From the NCBI RefSeq assembly GCF_020012125.1, contig NZ_JAIFAG010000001.1, forward strand, positions 4,154,001-4,218,000: a stretch of DNA of 64,000 nucleotides. The letters run 5' to 3'. The stretch comes from Hymenobacter psoromatis. Lineage in GTDB: Bacteria; Bacteroidota; Bacteroidia; Cytophagales; Hymenobacteraceae. Under the pieces are notes generated by a model. That model ran no database searches. It worked only from the letters and a program-made list of their open reading frames with translations, and had not been told where the DNA came from. Position numbers and translations under genes: made by a program. Positions 30,616 through 39,045 of this stretch are shown one piece after another; position 1 is the first letter of the stretch, and every line of letters begins with the position of its first letter.

Positions 30616-30635
30616 GGGTAGGGGTCCGCTTAGCT

Positions 30636-32279
30636 TTAGTCGTGGGCAGGGAGCCCGGTGCACAGCGCGGCCCAGCTCATCCCTTCGTGCACGGCGGCCG
30701 GGGGCGGCAGCTGGCCGCGCTCCAGTAGCTCGGTAATGTAGAGCATGTCGGCGTCGCGGCCCATGCCGGCAGCGGCTACGAGGTGGCCCTCCCGCACATA
30801 GAGCGCCAGAAAATCTTGCTGGGCCACTTGGCCGTGGTAAAGGATATCGTCCCACTTTGCGGCGTGGCCCGCGTAGCGCAGGCTCTTGCCGTATTGCTGC
30901 GTCCAGAAGAAGGGCGCGGCCGCGAATTTTTCCCGCCTACCCAGCATATTATGGGCGGCCGTGCGGCCGTGCTGCTGCGCCACGCGCCAGTGCTCGATAC
31001 GCGCCGGCTGCCCCGTGGCCGCCAGCGGAAAATGGGCAATGTCGCCGGCCGCGTACACATTCTCGGCCACGCGCAGGTACTCATCTGCGGGCAAGCCACC
31101 GTCTTTTTCGAGGGGGAAGATGTCCCTCAGAAAATCAGTGGCCGGGCGCACGCCCACGCCCAGCACCACGGCTTCGGCGGGCAGCGTTTGGCCCGTTTTC
31201 AGGCGCACGCCGGTTACCTGGCCAGCCTCGCCCAGCAGTTCCGTCACTTCGGCTCCCACTTCGAATGTTACGCCCTTTTCCTCGTGCAGTTTTTGGAACA
31301 TGGCCCCGATTTCCGGGCCCAGCACCCGCTCAAAGGGTACTCGCTCCTGGGCGATAACCGTCACTTGCCGGCCCGCACCCACCAAGCTACTAGCGGCCTC
31401 CATCCCAATGAAGCTCGAACCAATAATTACCACTTGCTTAGCATCTTGCGTGGCAGCCAGCAGCGCGTCGGCATCGGCCTGGGTGCGTAGGGGTAGCACA
31501 CCCTTCAGGTCGTGGCCCGGCAGCTTGGGCAGCAAGTTGGGCGTGCCGCCCAGCGCTAGCAGCAGCTGGTCGTAGCGCAGGGCCGGCTGGCCTTCCAGGC
31601 TGATTTCCTGTTTTTTCACATCAAGGCCCGTGGCGCGAGTGCCAGTCAGTAGCTCGATTTTCTGGGCGACGTAAAAAGCCTTTTCGCGCAGCGGCAGCCC
31701 GGCCGGCTTGGCTTTGCCGGCCAGGTAAGCTTTGCTAAGCTTGGTGCGGTCGTAGGGCGCTTCCGCATCGGCCGACACCACCACTATCCGGCCCGCAAAG
31801 CCCTCGCGGCGCAATGTTTGGGCAGCGTACTCGCCGGCCGCGCCCCCGCCCACAATCACGAAGGTGCGGGTATCCGTGGGCACCTGGGCGGTGGGTGGTG
31901 GGGTACCGCCCAGCTCGGCGGTGGAGGTAGCGTCGGGCTTGTCGGTGCTGGCCAGCGGACTCGGGGGCACCTGCACCAGAATGCGCCCTTCGGCCTCGCG
32001 CACGGGGTAGGCGGGCAGGTCGTCGAGGGCCGGCGGCTCGCAGAGGTGGCCGCTATTGAGCCGGAAGCAGGCGTGGTGCCAGGGACAGATAAGCTTACCG
32101 CTCACGACTTTACCTTTTTCCAATGGCGCGCCGTAGTGCGGGCAGTTAGGCGCAAAGGCGTACACTTGGCCCTGCTGCCGGGTCAGCAGCACTTGGGAGC
32201 CATCGGGGGGGGTAGGGAAGGTTTTAAGCGCACCTTCGGGCAGGTCGGCGGTGGCGGCAAGGTTGGTTTCGACGGGCAT
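30636..32279 (-). CDS. Rieske domain plus FAD/NAD reductase (AIF-like)
   Basis: 547 residues from ATG 32279. The N-terminal domain is a Rieske 2Fe-2S fold (CPHYGAPLE and CPWHHACF, about residues 45-75, two Cys and two His ligands). After an Ala/Pro/Thr linker comes a pyridine nucleotide-disulphide oxidoreductase domain: FAD motif VIVGGGAAGEYAAQTL, NAD motif VVIIGSSFIGMEAASSLVG, and YAAGDIAHFPL. The order matches AIF-like reductases in bacteria, which pass electrons between NAD(P)H and an oxygenase or quinone. No signal peptide. It stands alone on the minus strand; partner unknown. Confidence 0.88.
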   Translation of the reverse strand: MPVETNLAATADLPEGALKTFPTPPDGSQVLLTRQQGQVYAFAPNCPHYGAPLEKGKVVSGKLICPWHHACFRLNSGHLCEPPALDDLPAYPVREAEGRILVQVPPSPLASTDKPDATSTAELGGTPPPTAQVPTDTRTFVIVGGGAAGEYAAQTLRREGFAGRIVVVSADAEAPYDRTKLSKAYLAGKAKPAGLPLREKAFYVAQKIELLTGTRATGLDVKKQEISLEGQPALRYDQLLLALGGTPNLLPKLPGHDLKGVLPLRTQADADALLAATQDAKQVVIIGSSFIGMEAASSLVGAGRQVTVIAQERVPFERVLGPEIGAMFQKLHEEKGVTFEVGAEVTELLGEAGQVTGVRLKTGQTLPAEAVVLGVGVRPATDFLRDIFPLEKDGGLPADEYLRVAENVYAAGDIAHFPLAATGQPARIEHWRVAQQHGRTAAHNMLGRREKFAAAPFFWTQQYGKSLRYAGHAAKWDDILYHGQVAQQDFLALYVREGHLVAAAGMGRDADMLYITELLERGQLPPPAAVHEGMSWAALCTGLPAHD

Positions 32280-32391
32280 GAGCGATGGGAAAAGGATACG
32301 CTGACTCAACGCAAGGCCGGCAGTCCGGGTTAAAGCGCAGCGAAAAAGCAAGCAATAGAGGCCGCTTTTTTACCAAAGTACCTTGTTCTTT

Positions 32392-32490
32392 CTAAAACTC
32401 CGCGTTCTTGAGGAAGTGCGGAAACAGAAGTATGCCGCAGATAGTACTCATGCTTATCACGAACAGCGCCAAGCAGCCGAAGCCGATGGG
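32392..32490 (-). pseudogene. Degenerate duplicate of the asnS 3' end
   Basis: The minus strand reads about 32 codons ending LKNAEF, TAG, where the intact asnS ends PKNAEF, TAG. The 19 bases covering the stop and the last codons are identical in the two places, and the alignment continues without gaps: about half of the 32 residues match, including FG, L-x-LFV, M and PF. The copy has no start and no upstream synthetase sequence. It lies 2.3 kb from the real asnS end, in the same orientation, on the far side of the reductase/IS/HxlR segment. Confidence 0.7.
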
Positions 32491-32566
32491 TCGGCGACGG
32501 GGCCAACCGGCGGAAAGGTTTTTACTCTAATAGTATTAATAATACTTATTTTTATTATTAACTCGC

Positions 32567-33241
32567 TCAAAGGCTGGGCCGGCTATTTTTCTCGGCCAGC
32601 AGCGGGGCTTTGCGCAGAAATTTACTACCCGCTAGGCAATCCACCATGAATTGGGCGAGCCGCTGGCGACTACTGGCGAAGGGCGAAGGCGTTTTATCAT
32701 ATTCCATGACCAGCTGACCCGTGGTTTTGTGATTGTTGAGGGCCACGGGGCGGGCAATGGTCCAGTCCAGGCCGGACTGCCGGAGGAGGGTTTCCTGGGC
32801 GTTGTGGTCGGCAAAGGTCAGCTTAAAGTTGGTCAGCTTGATTGCCAGGCGCATATACCACGGCGCATACGGCCACGAGTCACCGACCCCGATGGAAGAC
32901 AGCGTAACGATGCGCTTGATGCCCAGTTCCTCCATCGCCGTGATGGTGTGGCGCATCGTCGTTTCCAGGGTGTGGCGCGGCGCGATTTTCTTAAACGAGA
33001 CAGCCTCGGAATCGCTCAGAGCGCTGAGCGCGCTGATAATCGCATCGCAGCCCCGCATTGCCAGGCGCACATCGGCCAGGCTCGTGGGCAGGCCTTGGAT
33101 AACGGTCAGCTGGTCAGATTTTTGAGTCAGCTTATCCGGGTTGCGAACCAGGGCCGTCACGGCATAGCCCTGCTGCAAGGCGTAGGCGACAATCAGCTCG
33201 CCCGTGCGGCCCGTAGCCCCATAAAGCAGAATGCGTTTCAT
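32567..33241 (-). CDS. NAD(P)-binding reductase (NmrA/SDR-like)
   Basis: 224 residues. The N-terminus MKRILLYGATGRTGELIVAY has the GxxGxxG nucleotide-binding motif, followed by an atypical short-chain fold: VTLSSIGVGDSWPY and a WTIARPVALN segment. Such proteins bind NADPH and reduce quinones or serve as redox sensors. In many bacteria they are divergent from an HxlR regulator that controls them; here the HxlR gene is at 34306, and an IS element has landed between them. Its promoter is therefore probably displaced or replaced. The C-terminal end lies near the asnS fragment. Confidence 0.82.
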   Translation of the reverse strand: MKRILLYGATGRTGELIVAYALQQGYAVTALVRNPDKLTQKSDQLTVIQGLPTSLADVRLAMRGCDAIISALSALSDSEAVSFKKIAPRHTLETTMRHTITAMEELGIKRIVTLSSIGVGDSWPYAPWYMRLAIKLTNFKLTFADHNAQETLLRQSGLDWTIARPVALNNHKTTGQLVMEYDKTPSPFASSRQRLAQFMVDCLAGSKFLRKAPLLAEKNSRPSL

Positions 33242-33326
33242 AAAACCTGAGGATAGGTTGGTTAATTGGCCGGCCTTTAAACTACCGGTTACGAAGGCAA
33301 AATTGCCTCCTGTAGTTGGTAGCTTT

Positions 33327-34257
33327 GAAGCTGTTTAGGAAGTAGGCGGGGCAATTTTGCGCAGTAGTAGTACGGTAAAGGCTAGCCAGTGCAGAGCCAG
33401 CCAGTTTTGCAAGCTGGTTTCGTAGCGCACAAGCAGGGCCTTAAAGCCGTCGAGCCAGGCGTTGAGGCGTTCAATGACCAGGCGGCGGCGGTAGAGTTCC
33501 GGGTCCAGGGGGGTGTCGTCATCGGTCTGCCAGTCGGCTGAGCGCCGGTTGCGTGGGATGTTGGCTTCGATGCCGCGCCGCGCACAGGCTTGGCGCAAGC
33601 TACTGACATCAAAGGCTTTGTCGGCATTCAAAAACAAGCCTTCCAAGCGCAGCTCGGCGGCTTCGAGTAAGTCGCACAACTCGGCAAACACCCGTTCCAA
33701 CTCGAACGTATCGTGCTGGTTACCGGCCTGGGGCGTGGCCACAGCCAGCGGCAGGCCCTGGTTGTCGGCCAGGAACAGGGCGTTGGTGGTGCGGCCCGCC
33801 TTGCGGCCTTGGTAGCCGATAGCGGCCCCGCCATTCTTGGCCAGCGTATGGCTGCCATCGAGTTGGACGCTGGATAAGTCGAGGCGGCGTCGATGCAGGC
33901 GCAAGCTGGTGAGCCACAGATTTTTCCAGGCTCCTTGCTTGCCCCAGGCGTTAAAGTGGTAGTACACCCCCTGCCAGCTTAATGGCGGCCCCGTGAACAG
34001 GCTTCTGACGGGCAGCCACCGCCACTGGCAGCCAGTTTTGAGCTTGTAGCAGATGGCTCCAACGACCTCGGCCGGGTCAGCAGCCGGCCGCCGGCCACCC
34101 GTGCGGGTGGGCAAATGAGGCAGTATCCAGCGGATAATCATATCTTTGGTCAGGACTTCCATGAAGGAGAGAAAGGAGATGGGTCGCACCTCAAATTTCT
34201 CGCTTTTGTGGGAGTTTTTGCGTTTTGCTCGCCGCTACCTCCTTCCTAAACAGGTTC
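33327..34257. mobile_element. IS5-family insertion sequence
   Basis: About 930 bases. The ends match as 16-base inverted repeats with one mismatch (33327-33342, GAAGCTGTTTAGGAAG, against the complement of 34242-34257). One transposase gene fills it, on the minus strand; its stop lies inside the left repeat. TTT flanks both ends (33324-33326, 34258-34260), a possible 3-base target duplication. It sits in the gap between the reductase and the HxlR regulator. Confidence 0.8.
33335..34162 (-). CDS. IS5-family transposase
   Basis: 275 residues from ATG 34162; the frame opens nine codons earlier. The N-terminal helix-turn-helix-like part contains RWILPHLPTRTGG, TGCQWRWLP and WQGVYYHF. The DDE triad is visible as LDGSHT, NADKAFD and RRLVIERLNAWLDGFKAL. 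No frameshift or internal stop is seen, so the enzyme may still be active. Its stop codon overlaps the left terminal repeat. Confidence 0.88.
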   Translation of the reverse strand: MEVLTKDMIIRWILPHLPTRTGGRRPAADPAEVVGAICYKLKTGCQWRWLPVRSLFTGPPLSWQGVYYHFNAWGKQGAWKNLWLTSLRLHRRRLDLSSVQLDGSHTLAKNGGAAIGYQGRKAGRTTNALFLADNQGLPLAVATPQAGNQHDTFELERVFAELCDLLEAAELRLEGLFLNADKAFDVSSLRQACARRGIEANIPRNRRSADWQTDDDTPLDPELYRRRLVIERLNAWLDGFKALLVRYETSLQNWLALHWLAFTVLLLRKIAPPTS

Positions 34258-34305
34258 TTTGTTATCAATTACCGAAAGGATACCAGTTACCAAAACAATA
34301 CCCAT

Positions 34306-34695
34306 ATGCTCGTCTGCCCCGGCTCCGCGGCCAAAAGCCAACCCCAGGCCGTGCGCGACACGCTGGAGGTCATCAGCGGTAAGTGGAAGCTCGTTATCCT
34401 CGCGGCACTACTGGCCCGCAAGTACCGCTTCAAAGAGCTGAGCCGCGAAATCGGCATCTCGCCCCGCATTCTCTCCAAAGAGTTGCAGGAGCTGGAGGTG
34501 CACCAACTCGTGAAGCGCACCGTCTGCGATACCCGGCCCATCACGGTCGAGTACGAGAGCACCCCGCACAGCCAGTCGCTGCTAAGCGTGGTGCAGGCCA
34601 TGAGCGACTGGGGTTACCTCCACTACGAAACCCTGATAGGCCGCAAAAGAACCGACGACCCCGCCGCGACTAGCAGCGATTTAGCCAGCGGCTAG
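34306..34695 (+). CDS. HxlR family transcriptional regulator
   Basis: 129 residues from ATG 34306; an upstream in-frame start at 34225 lies within the IS end and is unlikely. The winged-helix core reads VRDTLEVISGKWKLVILAAL, FKELSREIGISPRILSKELQ and LVKRTV. HxlR proteins with a Cys near the N-terminus (MLVCPGS here) often sense quinones or other electrophiles and repress a divergent reductase. The stop is only 2 bases from the asnS stop, and the two genes are convergent. An IS element has separated it from its likely target gene. Confidence 0.85.
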   Translation: MLVCPGSAAKSQPQAVRDTLEVISGKWKLVILAALLARKYRFKELSREIGISPRILSKELQELEVHQLVKRTVCDTRPITVEYESTPHSQSLLSVVQAMSDWGYLHYETLIGRKRTDDPAATSSDLASG

Positions 34696-34697
34696 AC

Positions 34698-36113
34698 CTA
34701 AAACTCCGCGTTCTTGGGAAAGCGCGGAAACGGAATCACATCGCGAATGTTGGTCATGCCTGTCACGAATAGCACCAGGCGCTCGAAGCCCAGGCCGAAG
34801 CCCGCGTGCGGCGCGCTGCCAAAGCGGCGCGTGTCGAGGTACCACCACAGCTCCTCGGCGGGCACGTGCATCTCGGCCATGCGGGCTTCGAGGCGGGCCA
34901 GGTTTTCCTCGCGCTGCGAGCCGCCAATGATTTCGCCAATGCCGGGAAAGAGCACATCCATCGCCCGCACGGTGCGGCCGTCGTCGTCTAGCTTCATGTA
35001 GAACGCCTTGATGTCCTTGGGGTAGTTGGTCAGGATAACCGGCTTCTGAAAGTGCTTTTCTACCAGGTAGCGCTCATGCTCGCTCTGCAAGTCGGTGCCC
35101 CAGTCCACGGGAAACTCGAATTTCTGCTTCGCCGCCTTCAATATTTCCACCGCCTCGGTGTAGGTGAGGCGCTGAAAGGCGTTCTCGGTCACGGAGTTGA
35201 GCCGCGCCAGCAGCTCCTTGTCGTAGGTGTCATTGAGAAATTGCAGGTCATCGGCGCAATGCGCTAAGGCATATTTGACCAGGCTTTGCAGAAAATCCTC
35301 GGCCAGGTCCATATTGTCGGTGAGGTCGTTGAAGGCCACTTCGGGCTCTATCATCCAGAACTCGGCCAGGTGGCGCGGGGTGTTCGAGTTTTCGGCCCGG
35401 AAGGTGGGGCCGAAGGTGTAGACCTGGCCCAGCGCCAGCGCCGCCAGCTCACCTTCGAGCTGCCCGCTCACGGTGAGGTTGGTTTGCTTGCCAAAAAAAT
35501 CCTGGCTATAATCTACTGAGCCATCAGCGGTGCGCGGCGGGTGCTCGGGGGGTAGGGTGGTAACCCGGAACATCTGGCCCGCGCCCTCGGCATCAGAGCC
35601 CGTGATGATGGGCGTGTGCACGTAGTAAAACCCGTGGTCGTTGAAATACTGGTGAATGGCGAACGCCAGCGCGTGCCGAATGCGCAGTACCGCCCCGAAG
35701 GTATTGGTACGCGGCCGCAGGTGCGCAATTTCACGCAGGTGTTCCAGCGAGGTGGCCTTCTTTTGGAGGGGGTAGGCCTCGGGGTCGGCGGGGCCGAGCA
35801 CGGTTATTTCGGCGGCCTGCACTTCCACGGCCTGCCCTTTACCTTGGCTGGCCACCAGCTGGCCGCGCACGGCAATGCACGCGCCGGTCGTGATTTCCTT
35901 CAGGCTTTCGTCCGAAAACTTAGTGGCGTCGGCCACTATTTGGAGGGTAGCGAGGCCCGAGCCGTCGTTGAGGGCGATAAATTGCACGTATTTATTGCCC
36001 CGCCGGGTGCGCACCCAGCCCTTCACCAGCACGTCGCGGGGGAGGTCGGTACTCGTGAGCAAGTCTTGAATGCGGGTGCGGCGGGGCTGGTCGGCGGGCA
36101 TGGAATAACTCAT
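34698..36113 (-). CDS. asnS: Asparaginyl-tRNA synthetase
   Basis: 471 residues from ATG 36113. A class II synthetase: an OB-fold anticodon-binding domain (LVKGWVRTRRGNKYVQFIAL, about residues 20-120) and a catalytic core with TNTFGAVLRIR, motif 2 TFRAENSNTPRHLAEFWMIE and motif 3 GFGLGFERLVLF. The protein ends FPKNAEF. The start is supported by a TACCTTTG box 12 bases upstream. A degenerate copy of the last 32 codons lies at 32392-32490. Confidence 0.95.
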   Translation of the reverse strand: MSYSMPADQPRRTRIQDLLTSTDLPRDVLVKGWVRTRRGNKYVQFIALNDGSGLATLQIVADATKFSDESLKEITTGACIAVRGQLVASQGKGQAVEVQAAEITVLGPADPEAYPLQKKATSLEHLREIAHLRPRTNTFGAVLRIRHALAFAIHQYFNDHGFYYVHTPIITGSDAEGAGQMFRVTTLPPEHPPRTADGSVDYSQDFFGKQTNLTVSGQLEGELAALALGQVYTFGPTFRAENSNTPRHLAEFWMIEPEVAFNDLTDNMDLAEDFLQSLVKYALAHCADDLQFLNDTYDKELLARLNSVTENAFQRLTYTEAVEILKAAKQKFEFPVDWGTDLQSEHERYLVEKHFQKPVILTNYPKDIKAFYMKLDDDGRTVRAMDVLFPGIGEIIGGSQREENLARLEARMAEMHVPAEELWWYLDTRRFGSAPHAGFGLGFERLVLFVTGMTNIRDVIPFPRFPKNAEF

Positions 36114-36124
36114 AATGGAGGCAG

Positions 36125-36132
36125 CAAAGGTA
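36125..36132 (-). promoter_or_regulatory. Putative -7 box TACCTTTG for asnS
   Basis: Minus-strand TACCTTTG, 11 bases before the ATG at 36113. A CCTACCCCC stretch lies 18 bases upstream (complement of 36151-36159). Confidence 0.5.
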
Positions 36133-36183
36133 ACTTTTTTGCGTGAGCGTGGGGGTAGGCCGCTATTTTCCGCTGAAGCGATA

Positions 36184-37200
36184 TCACAGACTGCGCTTGG
36201 CGGGGGACTCGGCAACGGGAGTGGCTACCGGAGGATGGATAGCCTGAAGCAAGCTGCTCACTTCTTCCGGCGACAGCAAGCGCCGGATAGTCACTTCCGG
36301 GCGGTTTGCACTGTGCAGCGCGCTTAGATAGGTCGCATCCCAGCTACGCACCAGCCGGTTTTCATTTTCGGTAGCTAGCAGCACAACCCGTTCTAGCACC
36401 CGTGGCAGTGACGATACAGGGGCTTCGCCCCAGGCCGAGGCCAGCCGGTCGAGAGAGCCGCCTTGATACGCCAGCGCGTTTAGCCATTCAAAGCGATTGT
36501 AATCGCTGGCCTCCGGGGGGGTTAGCGAATCGTGGAGGGCGTAGCGGAGAATGGCCGGGTCAGTTGGCTTGGGCTGGCTTCGCAGCCGTAGCGCGGCCGC
36601 TTGGCTCAGCATCAGCGGCTGCATGAGCGTTAGGAGATGAAAGGTATTATTTACTTGTAAGGCCGATAACTCCAGACCCGTACCGTAGTCTGGAAATACC
36701 ACCCACAGTACCTCCTCATCGCTTACCTCAGCTATTCGCAGCAAATAAAAAAAATGGCTGGAAGTTTCTTCCTCCTCCTCCAGCCAGGCTAATAATTCGG
36801 TTTGTTGCTTGAATAAAGCCCGCCCCTCGGCCGAACGGCAAAGCATTGCCATCAAGCCGATAATGGCGAAGCGCCACGCGGCGGGAGGCAGCGCCAGACC
36901 TTCCGCGAGTAAGGCTCGCAAACGCGCCAAGTGAGCGATGCCAGCCGCAATTAGTACGTGGGGAGATGCGCCATTTTCGACAAGCCCGCCCGCCAACACC
37001 AGGACGACCGAGGCTTTGGTTGGGTCCAGCGCAGGTAGGCGCTTCGGCAACGCGCGAAGCAATTCCTCTTGCTCAGGTAATGGCTGGTTATTAGCCCACC
37101 GCATTACCTCATTTATCTCTGGCTCGTCAAACAGTTCCTCGGCATCGATAGTGGGCAGCGTAGCCCAGTTGAATAGCCGGGTAAGCTCGATTGATAACAT
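36184..37200 (-). CDS. Hypothetical helical protein
   Basis: 338 residues from ATG 37200. Cytoplasmic, Leu- and Glu-rich, mostly helical, with no signal peptide. Segments such as LPALDPTKASVVLVLAGGLV, WRFAIIGLMAMLCRS and SLPRVLERVVLLATENENR suggest an alpha-solenoid. I do not recognise a family. It stands alone on the minus strand just upstream of asnS, and may share its transcript; its own -7-like box is 39 bases upstream. Confidence 0.65.
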   Translation of the reverse strand: MLSIELTRLFNWATLPTIDAEELFDEPEINEVMRWANNQPLPEQEELLRALPKRLPALDPTKASVVLVLAGGLVENGASPHVLIAAGIAHLARLRALLAEGLALPPAAWRFAIIGLMAMLCRSAEGRALFKQQTELLAWLEEEEETSSHFFYLLRIAEVSDEEVLWVVFPDYGTGLELSALQVNNTFHLLTLMQPLMLSQAAALRLRSQPKPTDPAILRYALHDSLTPPEASDYNRFEWLNALAYQGGSLDRLASAWGEAPVSSLPRVLERVVLLATENENRLVRSWDATYLSALHSANRPEVTIRRLLSPEEVSSLLQAIHPPVATPVAESPAKRSL

Positions 37201-37239
37201 GGGAAGAAGGGAGCGACCGCCCGTGAAGGATGATTGAAG

Positions 37240-37247
37240 CAAAGGTA
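37240..37247 (-). promoter_or_regulatory. Putative -7 box TACCTTTG
   Basis: Minus-strand TACCTTTG, 39 bases before the ATG at 37200 of the hypothetical gene. Confidence 0.4.
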
Positions 37248-37382
37248 AAGCCCGGCCCTATGCCCCGCGCACTAACCCCGGCGGGAAGTTGAGAGTATTA
37301 GCCTACGACTTTTTGGTGCGTTCTTGCGTAAGTCTGCCTCCAGCGCGCTGCTCCTGCCTTTGTTTCACGCCCGCCCTACTTT

Positions 37383-38987
37383 ATGCAACGCCTTGATTTT
37401 AAACAACTTCTATCCCAACGTCTGTCGCCGCAGCAAATCCAGTTTATCAAGCTGCTGCAAATTCCGACGGCCGAGCTGGAAACCCGCATCAAGGAGGAAA
37501 TGGAGATTAACCCGGCCCTGGAAGAAGGCGATGGGGAGGAGACCGATGACCGCGACGACGCCGACGAGGCTCCCGAAGCCGACGACCCCAACGACTCGCT
37601 CGACAGCGACGATACGACGCTGGATGAGGATTTCAGCATGGGCGAGCCAGCTAACGACGGGGCCGGCCCCGACGACTACGCCGACGAGCGCCCCGAGCCC
37701 GCCGCTGAGCCCGAGGCCCTGGGCATCGACAACGACAATCACGAAATTGACATCAGCGATTACGTCAACGACGATGAGATAGCGGGCTACAAAATGCAGG
37801 GCGACGGCCCTGGCGAAGAAGAGGAGCGCGAAATGCCCCTGGCCGATACTAGCGGCTCGCTTCAGGACTCGTTGCTCGACCAGTTGAACTTTGCCCGACT
37901 CAGCGCGCAGCAACAGGCCATCGGCGAGCAGCTAATCGGCTCGATTGATGGCGATGGCTACATCCGGCGCGACCTAGCGGCTATTGCCAACGACCTGGCG
38001 TTCAGCCAGAACGTGGAGGTAAGCGAGGCCGAGATTGAAATTGTACTGCACGTTATCCAGCAGTTCGACCCGCCGGGCATCGCCGCCCGCGACCTGCCCG
38101 AGTGCCTGCTTCTGCAACTGGAGCGCCGGCCCCAGGACGAGGACACGCTGAACGCCGAGCGCATCCTGACCGAAACGTTTGAGGAATTTACCAAAAAACA
38201 CTACCAGCGCATTCAGCAAAAGCTTGATTTAGAAGATGATGAGCTAAAAGCCGCGGTGGCCGTAATTCTCAAGCTGAACCCCAAGCCGGGCGGCAACGGC
38301 CCCGTGAACGGCGGCCGTGGCAGCGGCGGCGGGGCGCAGTACCTGATGCCCGACTTCATCCTCACCAACGACAACGGCGAGCTGAACCTGACCCTTAATG
38401 CCCGCAACGCCCCCGAACTGCGCGTGAGCCGCGACTACCGCGAAATGCTCCAGACCTACGACAAGGCCGCCAAGAGGGACCAGAAAATGAAGGAGGCCGT
38501 GAGCTTCGTGAAGCAGAAGCTCGACTCGGCCAAGTGGTTTATCGACGCCATCCGGCAGCGCCAGAACACGCTGCTGCGCACCATGTCGTCCATCGTGGAC
38601 TTGCAGCGCGAGTTCTTCCTTACCGGCGACGAATCGAAGCTCCGGCCCATGATTCTCAAGGACATCGCCCAGCAGATTAGCATGGACATCTCCACCGTGA
38701 GCCGGGTTGCCAACTCAAAATCGGTGCAGACCGAGCACGGCATCTACCCCCTCAAATTCTTTTTCTCCGAAGGTATCGCCACCGACTCGGGCGAGGATGC
38801 CAGCAGCCGCGAGGTCAAAAGCATCCTGCGCGACCTCATCGGCAACGAGAAAAAAGACCACCCGCTCAGCGACGACAAGCTGGAGAAAATGCTGAACGCC
38901 AGGGGTTACAACATCGCGCGCCGCACCGTGGCCAAGTACCGCGAGCAGCTGAATATTCCGGTGGCGCGGCTACGCAAGGAGCTATGA
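37383..38987 (+). CDS. rpoN: RNA polymerase sigma-54 factor
   Basis: 534 residues. Region I (activator-interacting) is seen at the N-terminus: QRLSPQQIQFIKLLQIPTAE. Residues about 45-140 are an acidic low-complexity region II (Asp/Glu-rich, net charge strongly negative). The core-binding domain and the DNA-binding domain follow, with the helix-turn-helix (DISTVSRVANSK) and the RpoN box ARRTVAKYREQ near the C-terminus. It directs transcription from -24/-12 promoters and needs an activator such as the one at 6987. The gene is alone on the plus strand and followed by an AT-rich hairpin. Confidence 0.95.
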   Translation: MQRLDFKQLLSQRLSPQQIQFIKLLQIPTAELETRIKEEMEINPALEEGDGEETDDRDDADEAPEADDPNDSLDSDDTTLDEDFSMGEPANDGAGPDDYADERPEPAAEPEALGIDNDNHEIDISDYVNDDEIAGYKMQGDGPGEEEEREMPLADTSGSLQDSLLDQLNFARLSAQQQAIGEQLIGSIDGDGYIRRDLAAIANDLAFSQNVEVSEAEIEIVLHVIQQFDPPGIAARDLPECLLLQLERRPQDEDTLNAERILTETFEEFTKKHYQRIQQKLDLEDDELKAAVAVILKLNPKPGGNGPVNGGRGSGGGAQYLMPDFILTNDNGELNLTLNARNAPELRVSRDYREMLQTYDKAAKRDQKMKEAVSFVKQKLDSAKWFIDAIRQRQNTLLRTMSSIVDLQREFFLTGDESKLRPMILKDIAQQISMDISTVSRVANSKSVQTEHGIYPLKFFFSEGIATDSGEDASSREVKSILRDLIGNEKKDHPLSDDKLEKMLNARGYNIARRTVAKYREQLNIPVARLRKEL

Positions 38988-39000
38988 GTTGAATTTAAAG

Positions 39001-39036
39001 TTTAGAATAAAGAATGGAATGATTCCTTATTCTAAA
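39001..39036. terminator. AT-rich hairpin between rpoN and the convergent gene
   Basis: A 15-bp stem with one mismatch (39001-39015 / 39022-39036), 14 bases after the rpoN stop. No GC-rich core, so its strength as a terminator is doubtful. Confidence 0.45.
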
Positions 39037-39045
39037 GTCAACCCC

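Noticed and set aside
32383..32649. Plus-strand frame of 88 residues with a hydrophobic stretch
   Set aside because: Its first half is antisense to the duplicated asnS end; the hydrophobic part comes from an AT-rich run. No start context.
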